DNA of 64,000 bases from Liolophura sinensis (taxonomy: Eukaryota > Mollusca > Polyplacophora > Chitonida > Chitonidae): positions 56,394,984 through 56,458,983 of the forward strand of contig NC_088300.1 of assembly GCF_032854445.1 (NCBI RefSeq), in the 5' to 3' direction. The position numbers and the translations under genes are program-made. The notes below the pieces were generated by a model. The model worked only from the letters and a program-made list of their open reading frames with translations, had not been told where the DNA came from and made no database searches. This document shows positions 1 to 13,200 of this stretch, one piece after another (within the stretch, counting starts at the first letter, position 1; each line of letters opens with the position of its first letter).

Positions 1-168
1 ACACACAAGATATTGGTGTTCATCCCAGGTCATCCAGTGCTCAACGTTCTAACAACAACCCTCATCTTTGTGGCCGTCTGCTGCGAGATTCAGACGGCAA
101 CCGCTCATTTTGCCTCATACTTCATCCAGAGGAAAGTAACAAAGCCGCCATTACTACCCAAATCTTGA
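1..168 (+). CDS. CASD1: C-terminal fragment of a multipass membrane protein, CASD1-like (partial)
   Basis: Frame 1 is open from the window edge to TGA at 166-168, giving 55 residues. The peptide contains ILVFIPGHPVLNVL, then a hydrophobic stretch (LTTTLIFVAV), then a short polar tail ending LLPKS. From memory of the family, this resembles the last membrane segment of CASD1, the Golgi enzyme that O-acetylates sialic acid, where an IPG-P-LN motif precedes a TFIFV-like helix and a HEI motif; here the equivalent of HEI reads CEI. The rest of the gene lies left of the window. The identification rests on about 40 residues, so another multipass membrane protein is possible. Confidence 0.5.
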   Translation, partial: THKILVFIPGHPVLNVLTTTLIFVAVCCEIQTATAHFASYFIQRKVTKPPLLPKS

Positions 169-847
169 TTTGTTTGTATGAAGAAATTGTTATATAATTG
201 TACATTTTGTTATTTATGACTTGGTACTTTACACCCAGCGTGTGGGTTAATTTATGGTATATTATATACAAAAAACGAAGTTTATGAACTTAAAGCGAAC
301 AGGGGTGTCGAGTGACACATCCGGGTCATAGAGGGGATAAATAACGTTACCTCCAACGTTAAAGTATTGCAGCCGTCGGAAGTAACTCACAATAATCAAA
401 GTTTGCTCAGTTTATGTGAATCTTGAACTGGGACATCCGAAACTTTCCGGGATTTAAGCATAGTTTCAAGTCGACTAGTTACAAAATTACACACACAAGG
501 AGAAGAGAGCGGAATCCTCGCCTGTCGCCAAAGTGTACAGTGTTGTAGCTTAGGCATAAATCGCCATGTACTTTTGCTTGCCCCAGAAAGACCAGTTCTG
601 TTCATGCGTACTTATCTGCGCTCGAAAGCGCTATCTGGTATATTAGTCTTTGTGATGACTGATGAACCTGTGACCAAAACGTTTTGGAGGAAATAAGTTA
701 TTTAACTGTAAGTGTATTTTTCTGTGGGGCTCTATAGATGAACTAGAGGAACGTTTTTGGTTTTACTCAACTATACTATTTAAAACAGCGAAAAGAGAAA
801 CAGCCCATGACGTTAACATATATCATATGTAAATGTTTTGAAATAAA
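169..847 (+). other. Probable 3' UTR of the CASD1-like gene with AATAAA
   Basis: The AT-rich sequence after the TGA has no coding signal. A canonical AATAAA lies at 842-847, followed by a T-rich stretch near 870, which fits a polyadenylation site. The assignment to the upstream exon is by position only. Confidence 0.4.
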
Positions 848-925
848 TATTTACAATATTTTGCTGATTGTTTTTTTACATTGAGTTCTTACTGTTTTAA
901 AAAAGTGTTTCCATAATTTTCCACA

Positions 926-1281
926 GGCCCCAATAGCACAGTTGATAGAGCGCCCGCGTCTGTGGCGGTAGATCCAGGATCAATCCTGGGTGGAGTCACA
1001 CCTGACCTTAAAAGAGGAAATTGTAACTTCCTCGCTTGGCGTTCAGCATGAATGGGGATAATGGAATGACGGGTTGACCCGTATCAGTATAATGGCTCGG
1101 GCGGGGCGGATTACTTGCCTTCGGGAAGGCATCTCTGTGAAGCAGCATTAGATAGAAGAGCGGTGGAAATCTGTCCTGCAACACGGAGGCACATTACATG
1201 CACTCTAAGGATTCCTTCGTTGTCATATGACCGAAAAATTGTTAAGTACGACGTTAAATCCAAGCACATTCACTCACTCTA
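926..1281 (+). mobile_element. tRNA-derived SINE, family A, near full-length
   Basis: The head looks like a tRNA promoter: a box-A-like TAGCACAGTTGATAGAGC near 933 and a box-B-like GGATCAATCC near 978. The body includes GACCCGTATCAGTATAATGG and the 3' end reads AAATTGTTAAGTACGACGTT before CACTCACTC. A second copy with the same order of blocks lies at 41238-41562, which shows that it is a dispersed element. The small open frames here (1115-1495, 1227-1421) are by-products. Confidence 0.8.
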
Positions 1282-1527
1282 TAATTCTCCGCACTGGTGT
1301 TTGTCATTTCTCTATCTGGTTTCACTCAAAGCAGCTGTCATGTTCCTGCCAAACTTATTATTTGACCAGTTACAGACTGGTTCCACAGTTAGGTCATGCA
1401 TCGTGGTTTATAATCAACTGACTGTTTTCAGCCAAATCTCATATTTCCAAGCTCAATGCCACAATCAACAAAAACTTCGAGGTTCCCAGCAGTGAGCCGT
1501 ATTGATCGTTAATCTACAGTAATTATT

Positions 1528-1735
1528 TATCACATGCACCCTGACTCCAGATTGAACCTATGGTCCGTTACTGGCAGTCACATAATAATGTGGTTTCTCA
1601 CATGCACCTGGACTCTGCATTGAACCTGGACTCTGCATTGAACCTGGACTCTGCATTGAAACTGGTTCGTTACTGGCAGTCGGACTTCACATAATAGTGT
1701 TGTTTCTCACATGCACCCTGACTCAACACTGAAAG
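1528..1735. repeat. Local tandem duplication with an 18-base core repeat
   Basis: CTCACATGCACC and TTACTGGCAGTC recur around 1530, 1570-1610 and 1670-1720. Between them an 18-base unit (GAACCTGGACTCTGCATT) is repeated about three times at 1607-1663. Confidence 0.7.
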
Positions 1736-1749
1736 ACAAGACAGCGCCT

Positions 1750-1835
1750 GGCTGAAACATATTTCAACCGAAGGCAGGATACTCAAGCTTTCTAAAAAGT
1801 ATCATTCTTTATTATTTTAATTAGATTTCACCGAA
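1750..1835 (+). repeat. Dispersed repeat, copy 1 (partner at 62100-62172)
   Basis: The segment contains AAACATATTTCA, a purine-rich AGGATACTCA block, then AAAGTATCATTCTTTATT. The same three blocks, in order, occur near 62104-62165. The family is unknown. Confidence 0.5.
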
Positions 1836-2424
1836 TAACATGTATAACAAAATGACAATACTGCACACTTGGAAAGTGAGTTGAAGCAGCCATCTTGAGA
1901 ATTTTATCCCATGAAACACGTTGCTATCAGGCTGTGTGGCATAAGCTGTGACGTAGCCTTTACCTATTCACTCCATGAAGTGACATCATTTTGAGACGGT
2001 TACAACGATTTAGATACGTGTAGCCGAAGGGCCATTTCACAAAGTGCTGTGGGGCAGGACTGTATCATTTACTGATCATCACTGACGTGAAATCAGTTGA
2101 TTTACTAGCCGTGTAATATTCGACTATTTTATCACAAATTATGTCAAACGGTCTCGGCCCAAACTGCATTCTTCCCCCCAAATACATTTTTTTGTGATTC
2201 ATTTTAGCGTTCAGTCAGCAGGTTCTAAATAACAGATAGCAGTCAGTGCAAAATTTATTAAGGATGCCGAAGGTTTATGGGATAGAGAAGATGCCATCTC
2301 ACCTGAGAAAGCTTAAAATTAATTAAATCTTAATATATATTTTTTTCTCTGAATGTTACAACTGAAGAATTTAAATTTGTTCCTTCGTCTTTCTCCCATA
2401 CAGGTATGGAAGCCCATAGACGAC

Positions 2425-2500
2425 ATCTCGCTACCCCGCCCTTTCTCATACGGGGCGAGGTAGCAAAGCGAGTTAACGAGGTAGCGAGGCAGCATCGGCA
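2425..2500. repeat. Palindromic GCGAGGTAGC-type low-complexity element, copy 1
   Basis: The left arm GCTACCCCGCC can pair with the right arm GGCGAGGTAGC (one mismatch) across a short loop near 2440-2450. It is followed by further 9-base iterations of the GCGAGGYAG kind. A larger relative lies at 3882-4098. Confidence 0.6.
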
Positions 2501-3338
2501 TGCAACGAATACACTCAGGAAGGTAGTGAATCTTCCACTACGCATGGCTGTTGGTGACCTGTCGTTATTTGACTGTAAATTACCCCGCTGCCTTATTAAG
2601 TATTATATTGACGACGATCATACTAACCGAGTCTTTTTTTCATAACATCAGTTTGCGGAGCTATTATTACGTAACCTCCGTGACCTGAGGGCGCCAGTTC
2701 AAAGTATAGTGGTAAAGGCACCTGGATGGAGTTCATCGAAGCTGTGATGAAGAGGGGGGAGGGGGGGATACATTGCAGATAGGGGAGAGAGTATGGTGGC
2801 AGATCACTTTACTGATATTTTCCGAGAGAATGTCTGTGAATAGGTGTAAATTACGAGAAATGTTGAAAGTCTTAAATAGTACAAATGGTCCACCGTAGGT
2901 TTCCAATAATTCTGGCATAAACGAGTTCCTTTATGATTTATTGGATCTACATCTCGATACGCATTTGAATAGGGCAAAAGACGGCAATCAAATACATAAA
3001 ATAAACAAAAATAAAAGAAAATAAAAGACACAGCGACAAAAGCAACGTGGCAGTGACATCTCAAACACGTTACATTGCTCTCAATCAGATGTAAGATATT
3101 TAATACATACACCAGTCATTACTTTGAACCCGGGCTTTACGTTCATGTCCACATATAGAAGCGTAAATACCCAAAGATAAACTAATATAATAGCGGCAAA
3201 CTGACGAAGGTGTCATCAAAGGTGTCAGAGGTTCTACAGAAACAATAATGCTACACAGCACAACGCAATTATTAGCATTATGTAAAATGATATGACCATA
3301 TAAAAGCGAAATCAAAAAATAACTTGTCCCTAAAATTT

Positions 3339-3604
3339 CAGTGGACTAGGAGGTTAGTGCGCTAACGTAGTGTGATGACCCACCAGCCTCTTTTCCCATG
3401 AGTTCAAGTCCAGCTCTGACCGGCTTCCATTCCGGTCGTACATGAGAAGGTCTCTCAGCAACTTGCGAGTGGCCGTAGGTTTTCCACGGGCTCTGCCGGG
3501 TTTCCTTCCATCATAATGGCGTCGTATAGGTGAAATATTTTTGAGTGCAGCATAAAGCAACAATTGAGTAATAAATAAATAAACGAATAAATAAATAATA
3601 AATT
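3339..3604 (+). mobile_element. tRNA-derived SINE, family B, diverged
   Basis: It aligns by eye with the copy at 39649-39890. The shared blocks are the GTTAGTGCGC head, GAGTTCAAGTCCAGCTC (box B), CCGGTCGTAC, AGGTCT-CAGCAAC, GGTTTCC and GTGAAATA. It ends in a TAAA-rich tail of AATAAATAAATAA type. Confidence 0.8.
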
Positions 3605-3881
3605 AAATTTCAAATTCCTACAACCAAATAGTACTGAAATATAGCGCAGTCAAGGTTAATAAGACGAGCAATGATGGAAGCTAAAGCGATCACTATATAT
3701 TCTCCAACAAAAATCTTGCCCAAGCGCCACATCCCCCATCCCCCGGCCTTCTGCACCCGAATTCCTAAAGCTTCCCTTCACATCTCAGCTAAGCTGAAGT
3801 ACTGACCTAACTGGGGCTATTATATAATAATAATATATAATGTAATAATATATTATAGCGAAATTTACATTAACTGCGTCA

Positions 3882-4098
3882 CTACCTCGCATCGCTACTT
3901 CGCTGCCTCGCTACCTAGCTGCCTCGCCCTTTCAAAAGGTCGAGTTAGCGAGGTAGCGAGGCAGAGAGGTAATGAAGCAGTTAATATTAATCCCGCTTCC
4001 ACACTGTCTCTTATCGCTGCCTCGCTGCCTTGCATCGCTAACTCGCTACCTCGTTGCCTCCTTACGTCCTTACCTCGTTTCGCGACCTCGCTGCCTCG
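3882..4098. repeat. Palindromic GCGAGGTAGC-type low-complexity element, copy 2
   Basis: The stretch is built of CTCGCTACCTCGCTGC-like 8-9 base units. The arms CTGCCTCGCTACCTAGCT (about 3900-3925) and the complement of AGCGAGGTAGCGAGGCAG (about 3946-3963) pair with one mismatch around the spacer CCTTTCAAAAGG. A second run of the same-strand motif follows at 4016-4098. Open frames across it are low-complexity artefacts. Confidence 0.65.
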
Positions 4099-4249
4099 TC
4101 CATACACAAGGGATGTTTTTTTTCTGTAAACTACAGTAAAGTTATTGAAGCGCCGCGTTCAAGCCGAGGTGCTTTCTGTTACGACCCAAACTGTCTGTAT
4201 TATAAAGAGATGGCTTGTTCGAAATACACGACAGTTTAGCCGCACAAAA

Positions 4250-5970
4250 AAGTAACCAAAACCAGCAGATTTTATTTTACAACAATTTATTAGCTTTAAC
4301 AAGAACAGATAATAAGACTTATACAAATACTAAAGTACTTAAGTTTAACAAGAAAGGATAGCAGTATCTATACAAATACTAAAGTACTTACGGTGTCAAG
4401 TCCAAACGGACGCATATATTCCACAATATATACCACACAGGCATAAATGCTCAGAGGCAAATTCACAAGAGGGAAAATCCACAGTATAACTGAGTGTATG
4501 ACGAAATATACACAAAATTCCACAGACAGGGTCCGTGTACTAATAAGCACTGTGTACACAAGAGCACGAATCAAATATGCAAGTTCGGACTGAACAAGTG
4601 CTCGGTGGAGATATAACAAAGCCAGAGGCTATAAAGACACCAAAATTCAGCACAAAAGGCCTACTAAAGTAATACACAGCGAAAGCATCCAAAACTCTCA
4701 ATAATTCTCCGTTCTCTTTTCTCTGTTCTCTCCCCTTTGGCCTGCTTTTATAGGTCTTATATAGCCTGGTGGAATTGTCCAGAATAAGAAAATTCCTGAA
4801 CACTTGATGTAAACAAACAGGCACCGAACTGAGCGCATTCTGGAATACTCTAAGGCAGAGGCAGACAGCAGGCGCTGAACTCAGCGTATGTAAACAGTGG
4901 CAAGCTAAATTTAGAAACTGACGGCAGTCGTGCACCTAACATTTCTCTGACGTCCGCGATAACTAGTCAGCACTGTTTTCATCTTGGAGGCCACCGCTAC
5001 AAAACTGAAGCATAAAATCCAGCAACAGTCAGCCTCAGTGGTGCTTAGATTGATATCCATTTGTTTCTGAACTGAGCATGAATCTAGTTGTACAACAATC
5101 CTATTGTAATTTTGTAAACATTTATAGGAGTCAAAATTACCAGAACAACCCCTTCGGAGGACACGACCTGAACCAGAAATACGCCGGCCGTGTGAACTGT
5201 GTGATGACGAAGTTTCACAAAAATTTTACTGGTTTGAAAAAAATCTAAAAAATATTTAATGACAATTTAAGATACTTTCAATGGGCATAAACATTACTCC
5301 GGCCCTGTGTTTCACTTTAAACGTGTGCTTTGTCATCATTTCGAGATGTACCCCCGAATTCAAGAATAATACAGTGTCTGTATATTTTTGTATTCCAGTC
5401 ATTTTTGTTTGTTCCTAGATGTTGTCTTCCCCACTCCCGATGAGAGAGGTTGAATTGCAGCCATGCAAGTAAGATATCTTCACCATTCTGCTCTGTGAAT
5501 CCCACAAAAGCTGGTCATGCACGTTCTATTGTTTTTTCGACCATATTTGTCCCAAAAGCCGTGGAGAAATAGGGTCCGAGCTGTAGCGCTGAATTTAACA
5601 TGTAAGTAAATGTAAAACCGTTTATGGTCTATGGCCGTTTTCTGACATGTGTGTGCAATGCGACCAAAAGAACTGAAGCGCTGGTAAGCTTGATAAGAGT
5701 TACTCTGCGTCGGTTTATTGGTAGTATAGATATCCATAGAGTTTTTCCGCTAAGAACACGATCTGTAGCTTGTTTATTCGTGAGATCTGAATACAAGTGA
5801 ATGGATAACTGCCATTTTTTGAGGTTAAATTTCTAAAATGTGATTGGACAGGCAGGATACCCGAGTTCCTTGAGTGTTTATTGTTACAGTGATTTTGCAC
5901 CTAGTGCGGCGTACCGTGTCTGCTGTTAGGGCGTCTGAACACGTTTAACAGTTTATTACATTTAGAAATA
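4250..5970. other. Non-coding stretch without a recognisable gene
   Basis: A 22-base direct repeat (core ATACAAATACTAAAGTACTT) lies at about 4319-4340 and 4369-4390, 50 bases apart. The minus-strand open frame at 4540-4935 has no recognisable domain and no convincing splice neighbours. Nothing else stands out. Confidence 0.5.
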
Positions 5971-5974
5971 TATT

Positions 5975-6039
5975 TTTACTTTACATATGAAAGTTTTACT
6001 TTACATATGAAAGTTTTACTTTACATATGAAAGTTTTAC
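5975..6039. repeat. 20-base tandem repeat, about three copies
   Basis: The unit TTTACTTTACATATGAAAGT is repeated almost perfectly about three times. Confidence 0.85.
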
Positions 6040-7133
6040 ACAAAATCCATTTTCTTTCATACAAGAACTTTTTGCATGCTTGTTTTGTACAAAGTAAGAA
6101 GAATTTAAGACAACGAAAATGAATTACAGCCACCGAGACAACCCATGGGAATTGTGTCTGAAATATTTCTTTGACAATAAGAAAAAAAATCAAGCTCCAA
6201 TTCAAGCTACGATATAACATTTAAGATCTTATGACCCATCTTAAAAGATAATAAAATCGATCGACTGACAGGCTTTTACCGAGCGAAATATAGAGCTGCT
6301 TGTCGCGACTAAAAAAGCAGAACACTGATTGTAACTCATTTGCAGCATAATTCATGTGAAGATAATTATAAAAAGTTTATTTGTATTGTCTGCCCATTGA
6401 GCAAGATCATTCGTATGGTATATAAGGATACGATACACTTTTACACATGTTAATTTTTCCTATTAGCCTAACAAAGTCGTTCTGTGTCAGGCCTCAGAAG
6501 AGGTATGGTGGAGCCTCACCCAGGCCGTGATACGTTATTACACACCGAAAAAATGAATCACAAAAAGGACGTGTAAAACAGATGCTGGACAATATTTCAA
6601 TTCTTCAAATTCTCTCCCACATTCACTGGGAATTTGATCACGTTGCAATGGCCACATGGCCACCAAACAGCAGTCGGCAAATAGCAGCGTACGATGACAA
6701 TTACCCCCCAAAAAGGCGATCCTGGCATATCTATGACTGCAATGTTCTATAGTTTAGCTGTCATTCCTGGAAAAATAAAGGCCCTTACTATTGGTACCCC
6801 GTCCACCAAAAAACACTTTTCTCTTAGACCTCAATATCCGCTAGTAACAAGAAATCGTCAGCTCTCCTTGTATCTGGAAAAGAAATGAAAGTATTTGTAT
6901 AAATTATTCTTTTCTCCGGAAAATGTTTGCAGCTAAGAAGAATTTCGTGTATGTTTCTTGCATGGAAAGGACTTATGAAAGGGAAATCATTTACCCGCCC
7001 TTTGTGGCTTGGTTTCATTCTGAGAAACTTCTTAAAACATTCAAAACTGGACGCTTGTCCGAGCTTCACAATCCTATTCGCCACGGTTTACACTCAAATA
7101 ACTGGCGGTGAAACCCTAACGTTACTCACATAC

Positions 7134-7297
7134 CTGCGCTAGTCCATGTGATGCCGTAATCCTGGTCACTGTACAAAAATTGAGGATAGCTTCCGAACTG
7201 ACCCCATGAACAATGATCTCGTCCGTCAATGACAGCCAGCCAGCCTCCGTCTACACACTGTCCACCATATTTGGATATCCAGAAACTGCGTTCTTCA
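7134..7297 (-). CDS. PAN-domain gene exon 4
   Basis: The acceptor TTGACAG is followed by coding for NEERSFWISKYGGQCVDGG (first codon split with exon 3), then WLAVIDGRDHCSWGQ, FLYSDQDYGITWTSA, to donor GTATGTG. The exon is 164 bases and ends in phase 1. Confidence 0.75.
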
Positions 7298-10200
7298 CTG
7301 TCAATACGAATTGATAAAAATTTATACATAATAAGACATATAATAGGATTCATTAATAATTATCAACTGATGATATCATGAGATGTATGATAAATTGTTA
7401 TGGCATAATAATTCTCAAGCTGCCCATTTTGGTGACATCACACCGATATGATCGTGTCATTCACAACCAATTCCGTGTAGGAGTCATTCACAACCAATGA
7501 CCGTGTAGGAGTCATTCACAACCAATGACCGTGTAGGAATCATTCACAACCAATGACCGTGTAGGAGTCATTCACAACCAATGACCGTGTAGGAGTCATT
7601 CACAACCAATGCTCGGGTAGGAATCATTCACAACCAATGCCGTGAAGGAATCATTCACAACCAATGCCGTGTAGGAATCATTCACAACCAATGATCGTGT
7701 AGGAATCATTCACAACCAATGCCGTGTAGGAATCATTCACAACCAATGACCGTGTAGGAATCATTCACAACCAATGCCGTGTAGGAATCATTCACAACCA
7801 ATGACCGTGTAGGAGTCATTCACAACCAATGACCGTGTAGGAGTAATTCACAACCAATGCTCGGGTAGGAATCATTCACAACCAATGCCGTGAAGGAATC
7901 ATTCACAACCAATGCCGTGTAAGAATCATTCACAACCAATGCCGTGTAGGAATCATTCACAACCAATGATCGTGTAGGAATCATTCACAACCAATGACCA
8001 TGTAGGAGACATTCACAACCAATGACCGTGTAGGAATCATTCACAACCAATGATCGTGTAGGAATCATTCACAACCAATGACCATGTAGGAGACATTCAC
8101 AACCAATGACCGTGTAGGAGGTATTCGTAACCAATGCCGTGTAGGAGTCATTCATAACCAATGACCATGTAGAAATCATTCACAACCAATGACCGTGTAG
8201 GAATCATTCATAACCAATGACCGTGTAGGAATCATTCATAACCACTGTTCGTATATTTACAGCCACTGGCCGTTTAGGAGTCGTTACAACCAACGATAAT
8301 GTAGGAGTTTTTCACAATCAATGTCCTTATAGGAGGCATTTACAATCACTGACCGTGTAGGAGACGTTCGCAACCAATGATCGGGTAGGAGTCATTCACA
8401 ACCACTGACCGTGTAGGAGTCAATCACAACCACTGTTCGTATATTTACAGCCACTGGCCGTTTAGGAGTCATTACAACCAACGATAATGTAGGAGTTTTT
8501 CACAACCAATGTCCTTATAGGAGGCATTTACAATCACTGACCGTGTAGGAGACGTTCGCAACAAATGCTCGTGTAGGAGTTATTCACAACCACTGACCGT
8601 GACTGAGGCATTCGGAACCACTGACCGTGTAGGAGTCATTCACAACCAATGACCTTGTAGGCCGCATTCACAACGAATGACATTATAGGTGGCAGTCACA
8701 ACCAATGACCTTGTAAGCGGCATTCAAAACCAATAAGCGTATAGGTGGCAGTCAAGCCAGTGTCAGTGTGGGTAGCATTCCATCCAATGACCATACATTC
8801 CTAACCAATGTTTGTGTAGGCGACATTCACAACCACTGACCATTTAGATAAGTCAAATTCCCATCCAGTGACACGTGTCGGTGACTGTCCAACCAATTAC
8901 CGTATAAGCAACCATTGACCGTGTATATGGCTGTTCATCCAGTGACCATGTAGATGGCTGACCATTCATGAACTGTGTAGGTGGCTGTCCAACCAATGTA
9001 TATGTAGGTGACATTCACCATCAATGACCGTGTAGGAGGCATAGCCAAACATTGTCTGTGTACGGGCCATTCACAACCAATGACCGCGTCATCTAATGAC
9101 CGTGTGTGTGGTATTCACCACCAGTGGATGTATAAGAGGCAGTCCATCCAATCCCTCAAATGTCTATGTAGGTGAGATTCTAACTAATGTCCGTGTGTGT
9201 GGTATTCACCACCAGTGGATGTGTAAGAGGCAGTCCATCCAATCCCTCAAATGTCTATGTAGGTGAGATTCTAACTAATGTCTGTGTGTGTGGTATTCAC
9301 TACCAGTGGATGTGTAAGAGGCAGTCCATCCAATCCCTCAGATGTCTATATAGGTGGAACCTAACAAATGTCCGTGTGTGTGGTATTCACCACCAATGGC
9401 TGTGTAAGTGGCAGTCCATCCAATCCCTCAAATGTCTGTGTAGGAGACATAGCCATCCAATGTCCGTGTAGGTGGCATTCACAACGAATGACAGTTATAG
9501 AAAGCATTTATTTAAATTGTTTTTCTTATTTGTTACTATATATTTTCATTTACAAAGAATGTAATACAGTCGTACAGCACAGAGAATAAAAGCAAAGCAG
9601 CAACAAAAGTATGATAATTGGGAAATGGTCACACTTACTCGGTGAAATACGGCTTCTTGTCATATTTATTCACCTAATGTGTGGCCCGATCTCTTGTATT
9701 GCATTTGACATTCAATAAATCTAAACCGTTAACCAGACAATGCTCTAAGCTTGGCAACGCCAATGACTGAGGTAGATTGGCAAAGTATATCACCGGTTTC
9801 AAGTGGCCCTTTGTCGTCAGTATGTTACTCTGCGTCATCAATACATTACTCTATGTCTTCAGTGCGCTTCTCTGTGTCGTTAGTACGCTTCTTCGTGTCG
9901 TCAGTAAGACACACTGTGTGGTCAGCAAGATAATCTATATGGTCAGCATGCTTCTCTGTGTCGTCAGTACGCTCCCCTGAGTCGCCAATAGATTACTCTG
10001 TGTCGTCAGTACACTACTCTATATCTTCAGTACACTACTCTTGTTTTTGTCTATGTAGACAGTAAACTCCCTGCCTTCATTTGGATTATCTGCGTTGTCA
10101 GTAACGTACTCTGTGTATTCAGTGCGCTCCACCGTGTCTTCAGTGCGCTCCACCGTGTCTTCAGTAAGATACTCTGTGTCTTCAGTAAGATACTCTGTGT

Positions 10201-13200
10201 CTTCAGTAAGATACTCTGTGTATTAAGTAAGATACTACTCTGTGTATTAAGTAAGATACTCAGTGTCTTAAGTAAGATACTGTGTATTAAGTAAGATACT
10301 CTGTGTCTTAAGTAAGATACTCTTTGTTTTCACTAAGCTCGTCTGTGTTTCAAGTACGCTATTCTGTGTTTTCAGTACGCTATTCTGTGTTTTCAGTAAG
10401 CTACTCTGTGTTTTCAGTACTGTACTCTGTGTTTTTAGTACGCTACTCTGTGTTTTCAGTACTGTGTTTTCAGTACTGTACTCTGTGTTTTTAGTACGCT
10501 ACTCTGTGTTTTCAGTACTGTACTCTGTGTTTTCAGTACGTTACCCTGTGTTTTCAGTAAGCTACTCTGTGTTTACAGTACTATACTCAGTATCGTGAAC
10601 AGATCAGTGACAAGTCACTTACTTGCTTCTTATTAGAAATTTCTTAATATTGCTTCCGTCGCCCGGTGTCAGATCTGTCCAATCAGATCTCTCCATTCTT
10701 TGAAATCTGAACCAGTTGAGTTTCTCCGCCCCCGTTGCATTAAATGCTAGTTCGGCTGCTACGTTTCCGCTCTTCCAAACCTGTGCTGTCATCTGAGAGT
10801 AAAGAATAGTACACACTGCACAGGTGCTAAAACTAGTGTAACTTAGAAAACAACAGATAAGAGTTGACTTCTATTGAAACATCTATTCAAAGTGTTGTTT
10901 TCCTCATCAGAAACTTAACTCTAAAGACAAAGACATGTATTGTTTACGCCCCAGTTTCACGAGGCGCATTTTAGTAAGTAAGCCCTAAACTACCATGACA
11001 ACGTATGTTGTAGAGATGTAAACTTGTCTTAGCTACTTAACACTGCATGAGTGCGCTTCATAGAACTGGGCCCCATTAAGAGTGGCCTCGTGGTTGATGC
11101 GTACACATTCTTTGAACTTCACATGTGCATGTGTTTGTTTGGCTTGAATCCCTTGAAAGAAGCGACAACACAAGAACAAATGTGCATGTATATATGAATC
11201 AATGAAGTATTCCCCATGAAGTTAAAACGTTCATTTTCGTGATGTTTCATAACCGAGGTATCGCGACTCAAAAGAGGAAAAATCGAAAACAGTGACAATC
11301 AATATTGTCGCCATTTTATCAGTATTAACCAATCAGGTGCGGTTTATTTCTATAATGCACCCAAGAATACAGCTGTTTTCCACATCGTGTTCCGGTTGCT
11401 CTAAAATGACGTGCCCTTTGGCCCGGTAAGAATTCCAGATTAAAACTTGATTTATTTAGTTACCACGCAAGATGGCTGTGGTCGTTTAACCTACTCTCAA
11501 TCCAGTAGAGATGAGTTTTGACTTTGTTGTAGAAGTCCTACCATTTTCATTCCTGCCAAAAGGTTTGCAGTCATTCTGTACTAAAGACAAGAGCATTGAG
11601 AGGAGGTGTCCGTTGCAGTATTACAACGACATCTGCTTGTGAGAAAAGAACAAGTGTTACTGGCAAGATTGGTGATTGTGTGAACATCCCAACCTCCCTA
11701 AAATCAGAAATTGTTAATACTCCTTAGATACTGATTCAATCGTACTCTCACGTCCGTATTTTGGGTTAAGACGTCTCTTTCACTTATTCCTGTAGATTGA
11801 ATAAATGAATGATTATGGCTTAGGAATATTTCAGCCATATATTGGCGATTCTGATTTCATGGTACTAAAGGACTCCTTGCAGCTAAATAGGAAATCGTCC
11901 CACATCGGTGGAGCAGGTGGTTTCTGATTTTTTGTGGTCTACTGATCAATGACCACTTCCAATGTATGAATGGTAAATTCTAACTAGCCTTGCAGAGCTG
12001 AATCTTTATGACACCGTTGCTCGACTTGGCATTGCATTCAGACAACTGTCAGAATTTTAGCTGTGGAAATGTGAAATGAATTTTATTTACTTGTTTTATT
12101 ATGAATGAGATCTGACTTTGTGCTAAATCTAGTTCATTTAAACACTGGTATGCAAGTTGTGGTATCCCCCACCCTTCGCACGTGACAAAACTTCGCCCGA
12201 TTGCAGGCTTACGCCAGGAGGCTTGTCAGCTACTTGGCGATTTGTAAAGGTTTCTTCGTGGATTCGCTGGTTGGTTTTCATGAAGCCTATCCCGAAGAAC
12301 TGGGACCGAAGAATGTCTGGCAATGTGACCACCGTGGTATAGATATTAAATCGCCACTGTTTAGTTAAATAGCTAAGTTGTAGGCCTGAACACAAATTAA
12401 CAAAACCCGGCGTAATTCGTACGTAATTTTTACAGTAAGTTATTACCTGTTGTATGACCCATGGCTGCTTCTCGAGAACAGGGTGTTTGAAGTGCTGGTT
12501 GAGTGGAGTGGAAAGGTCATGGGCTGCTGATAACCGGTTGTACCCAGAGAAAGCTGCTGAGCTGTAGAGATTGTACACCTTATGACCGGTGCCTTTTGAC
12601 GCCCGGAACACAAGCACACGGAGAGTCTGCCCTGTAAATGAAAAAAATCTTGATACCTGATAACAGCGGATTTTGCCAAACTTAGTAGAGGCTTTGAATG
12701 CACAAAACAGAGAGAGAAAAGAAACGGATTTGATGCATGCAGCTGGGTTTATATAGGTGGGGGAACCAGAGTACATAAAATCCCCGCCCGCTGCTAGGTA
12801 CCTGACAACCCTTCTGACTCAAACCTCAGTCGAATTAGCAAGAGACGGTTTCGATCCTGTGACTTCACTGATCACTTCGACGAGACCAACTCTTCAGTTG
12901 AACGTGCCAGCCAGGCCCCATAAACATATACATGTACCGATCATCCTATAAATAAACATACTCGAATGCACAAACTTTAACCTACCGTTATGCATAGTTT
13001 TTTCCCCTGAAATTTAGGTTATCGTAGATTTTTTTCGCTTGAGGTTTATTTATGCAACCAAAGCGCAAGCAAGATACCTATATTTGAATTAGACTTGGAA
13101 ATTATTCACAGGTTAGGAGTTCAAAATTTGAAATGGATGCCATGCCTGGAATATCGACTGTATTCACTGCATCATTTGAAAATGACTTTTACTTTACATG

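Noticed and set aside
926..1000. Functional tRNA genes at SINE heads (also 39649 and 41238)
   Set aside because: A and B boxes are present, but no intact cloverleaf could be formed, and the sequence continues into SINE bodies.
2990..3072. Terminal exon of the PAN gene on the minus strand
   Set aside because: The phase would fit, but the acceptor is weak, and the peptide is a long hydrophobic run unlike the expected family end.
4540..4935. 131-codon minus-strand open frame
   Set aside because: There is no recognisable domain, no splice partners, and length is within what AT-rich non-coding DNA yields.
7452..9094. CRISPR array (28-base repeats)
   Set aside because: Repeats are directly adjacent with no spacers, and the genome is animal.
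12138..12776. 212-codon minus-strand open frame as a single exon
   Set aside because: Only 12447-12631 matches the exon phases; the rest is intron read-through on both sides.
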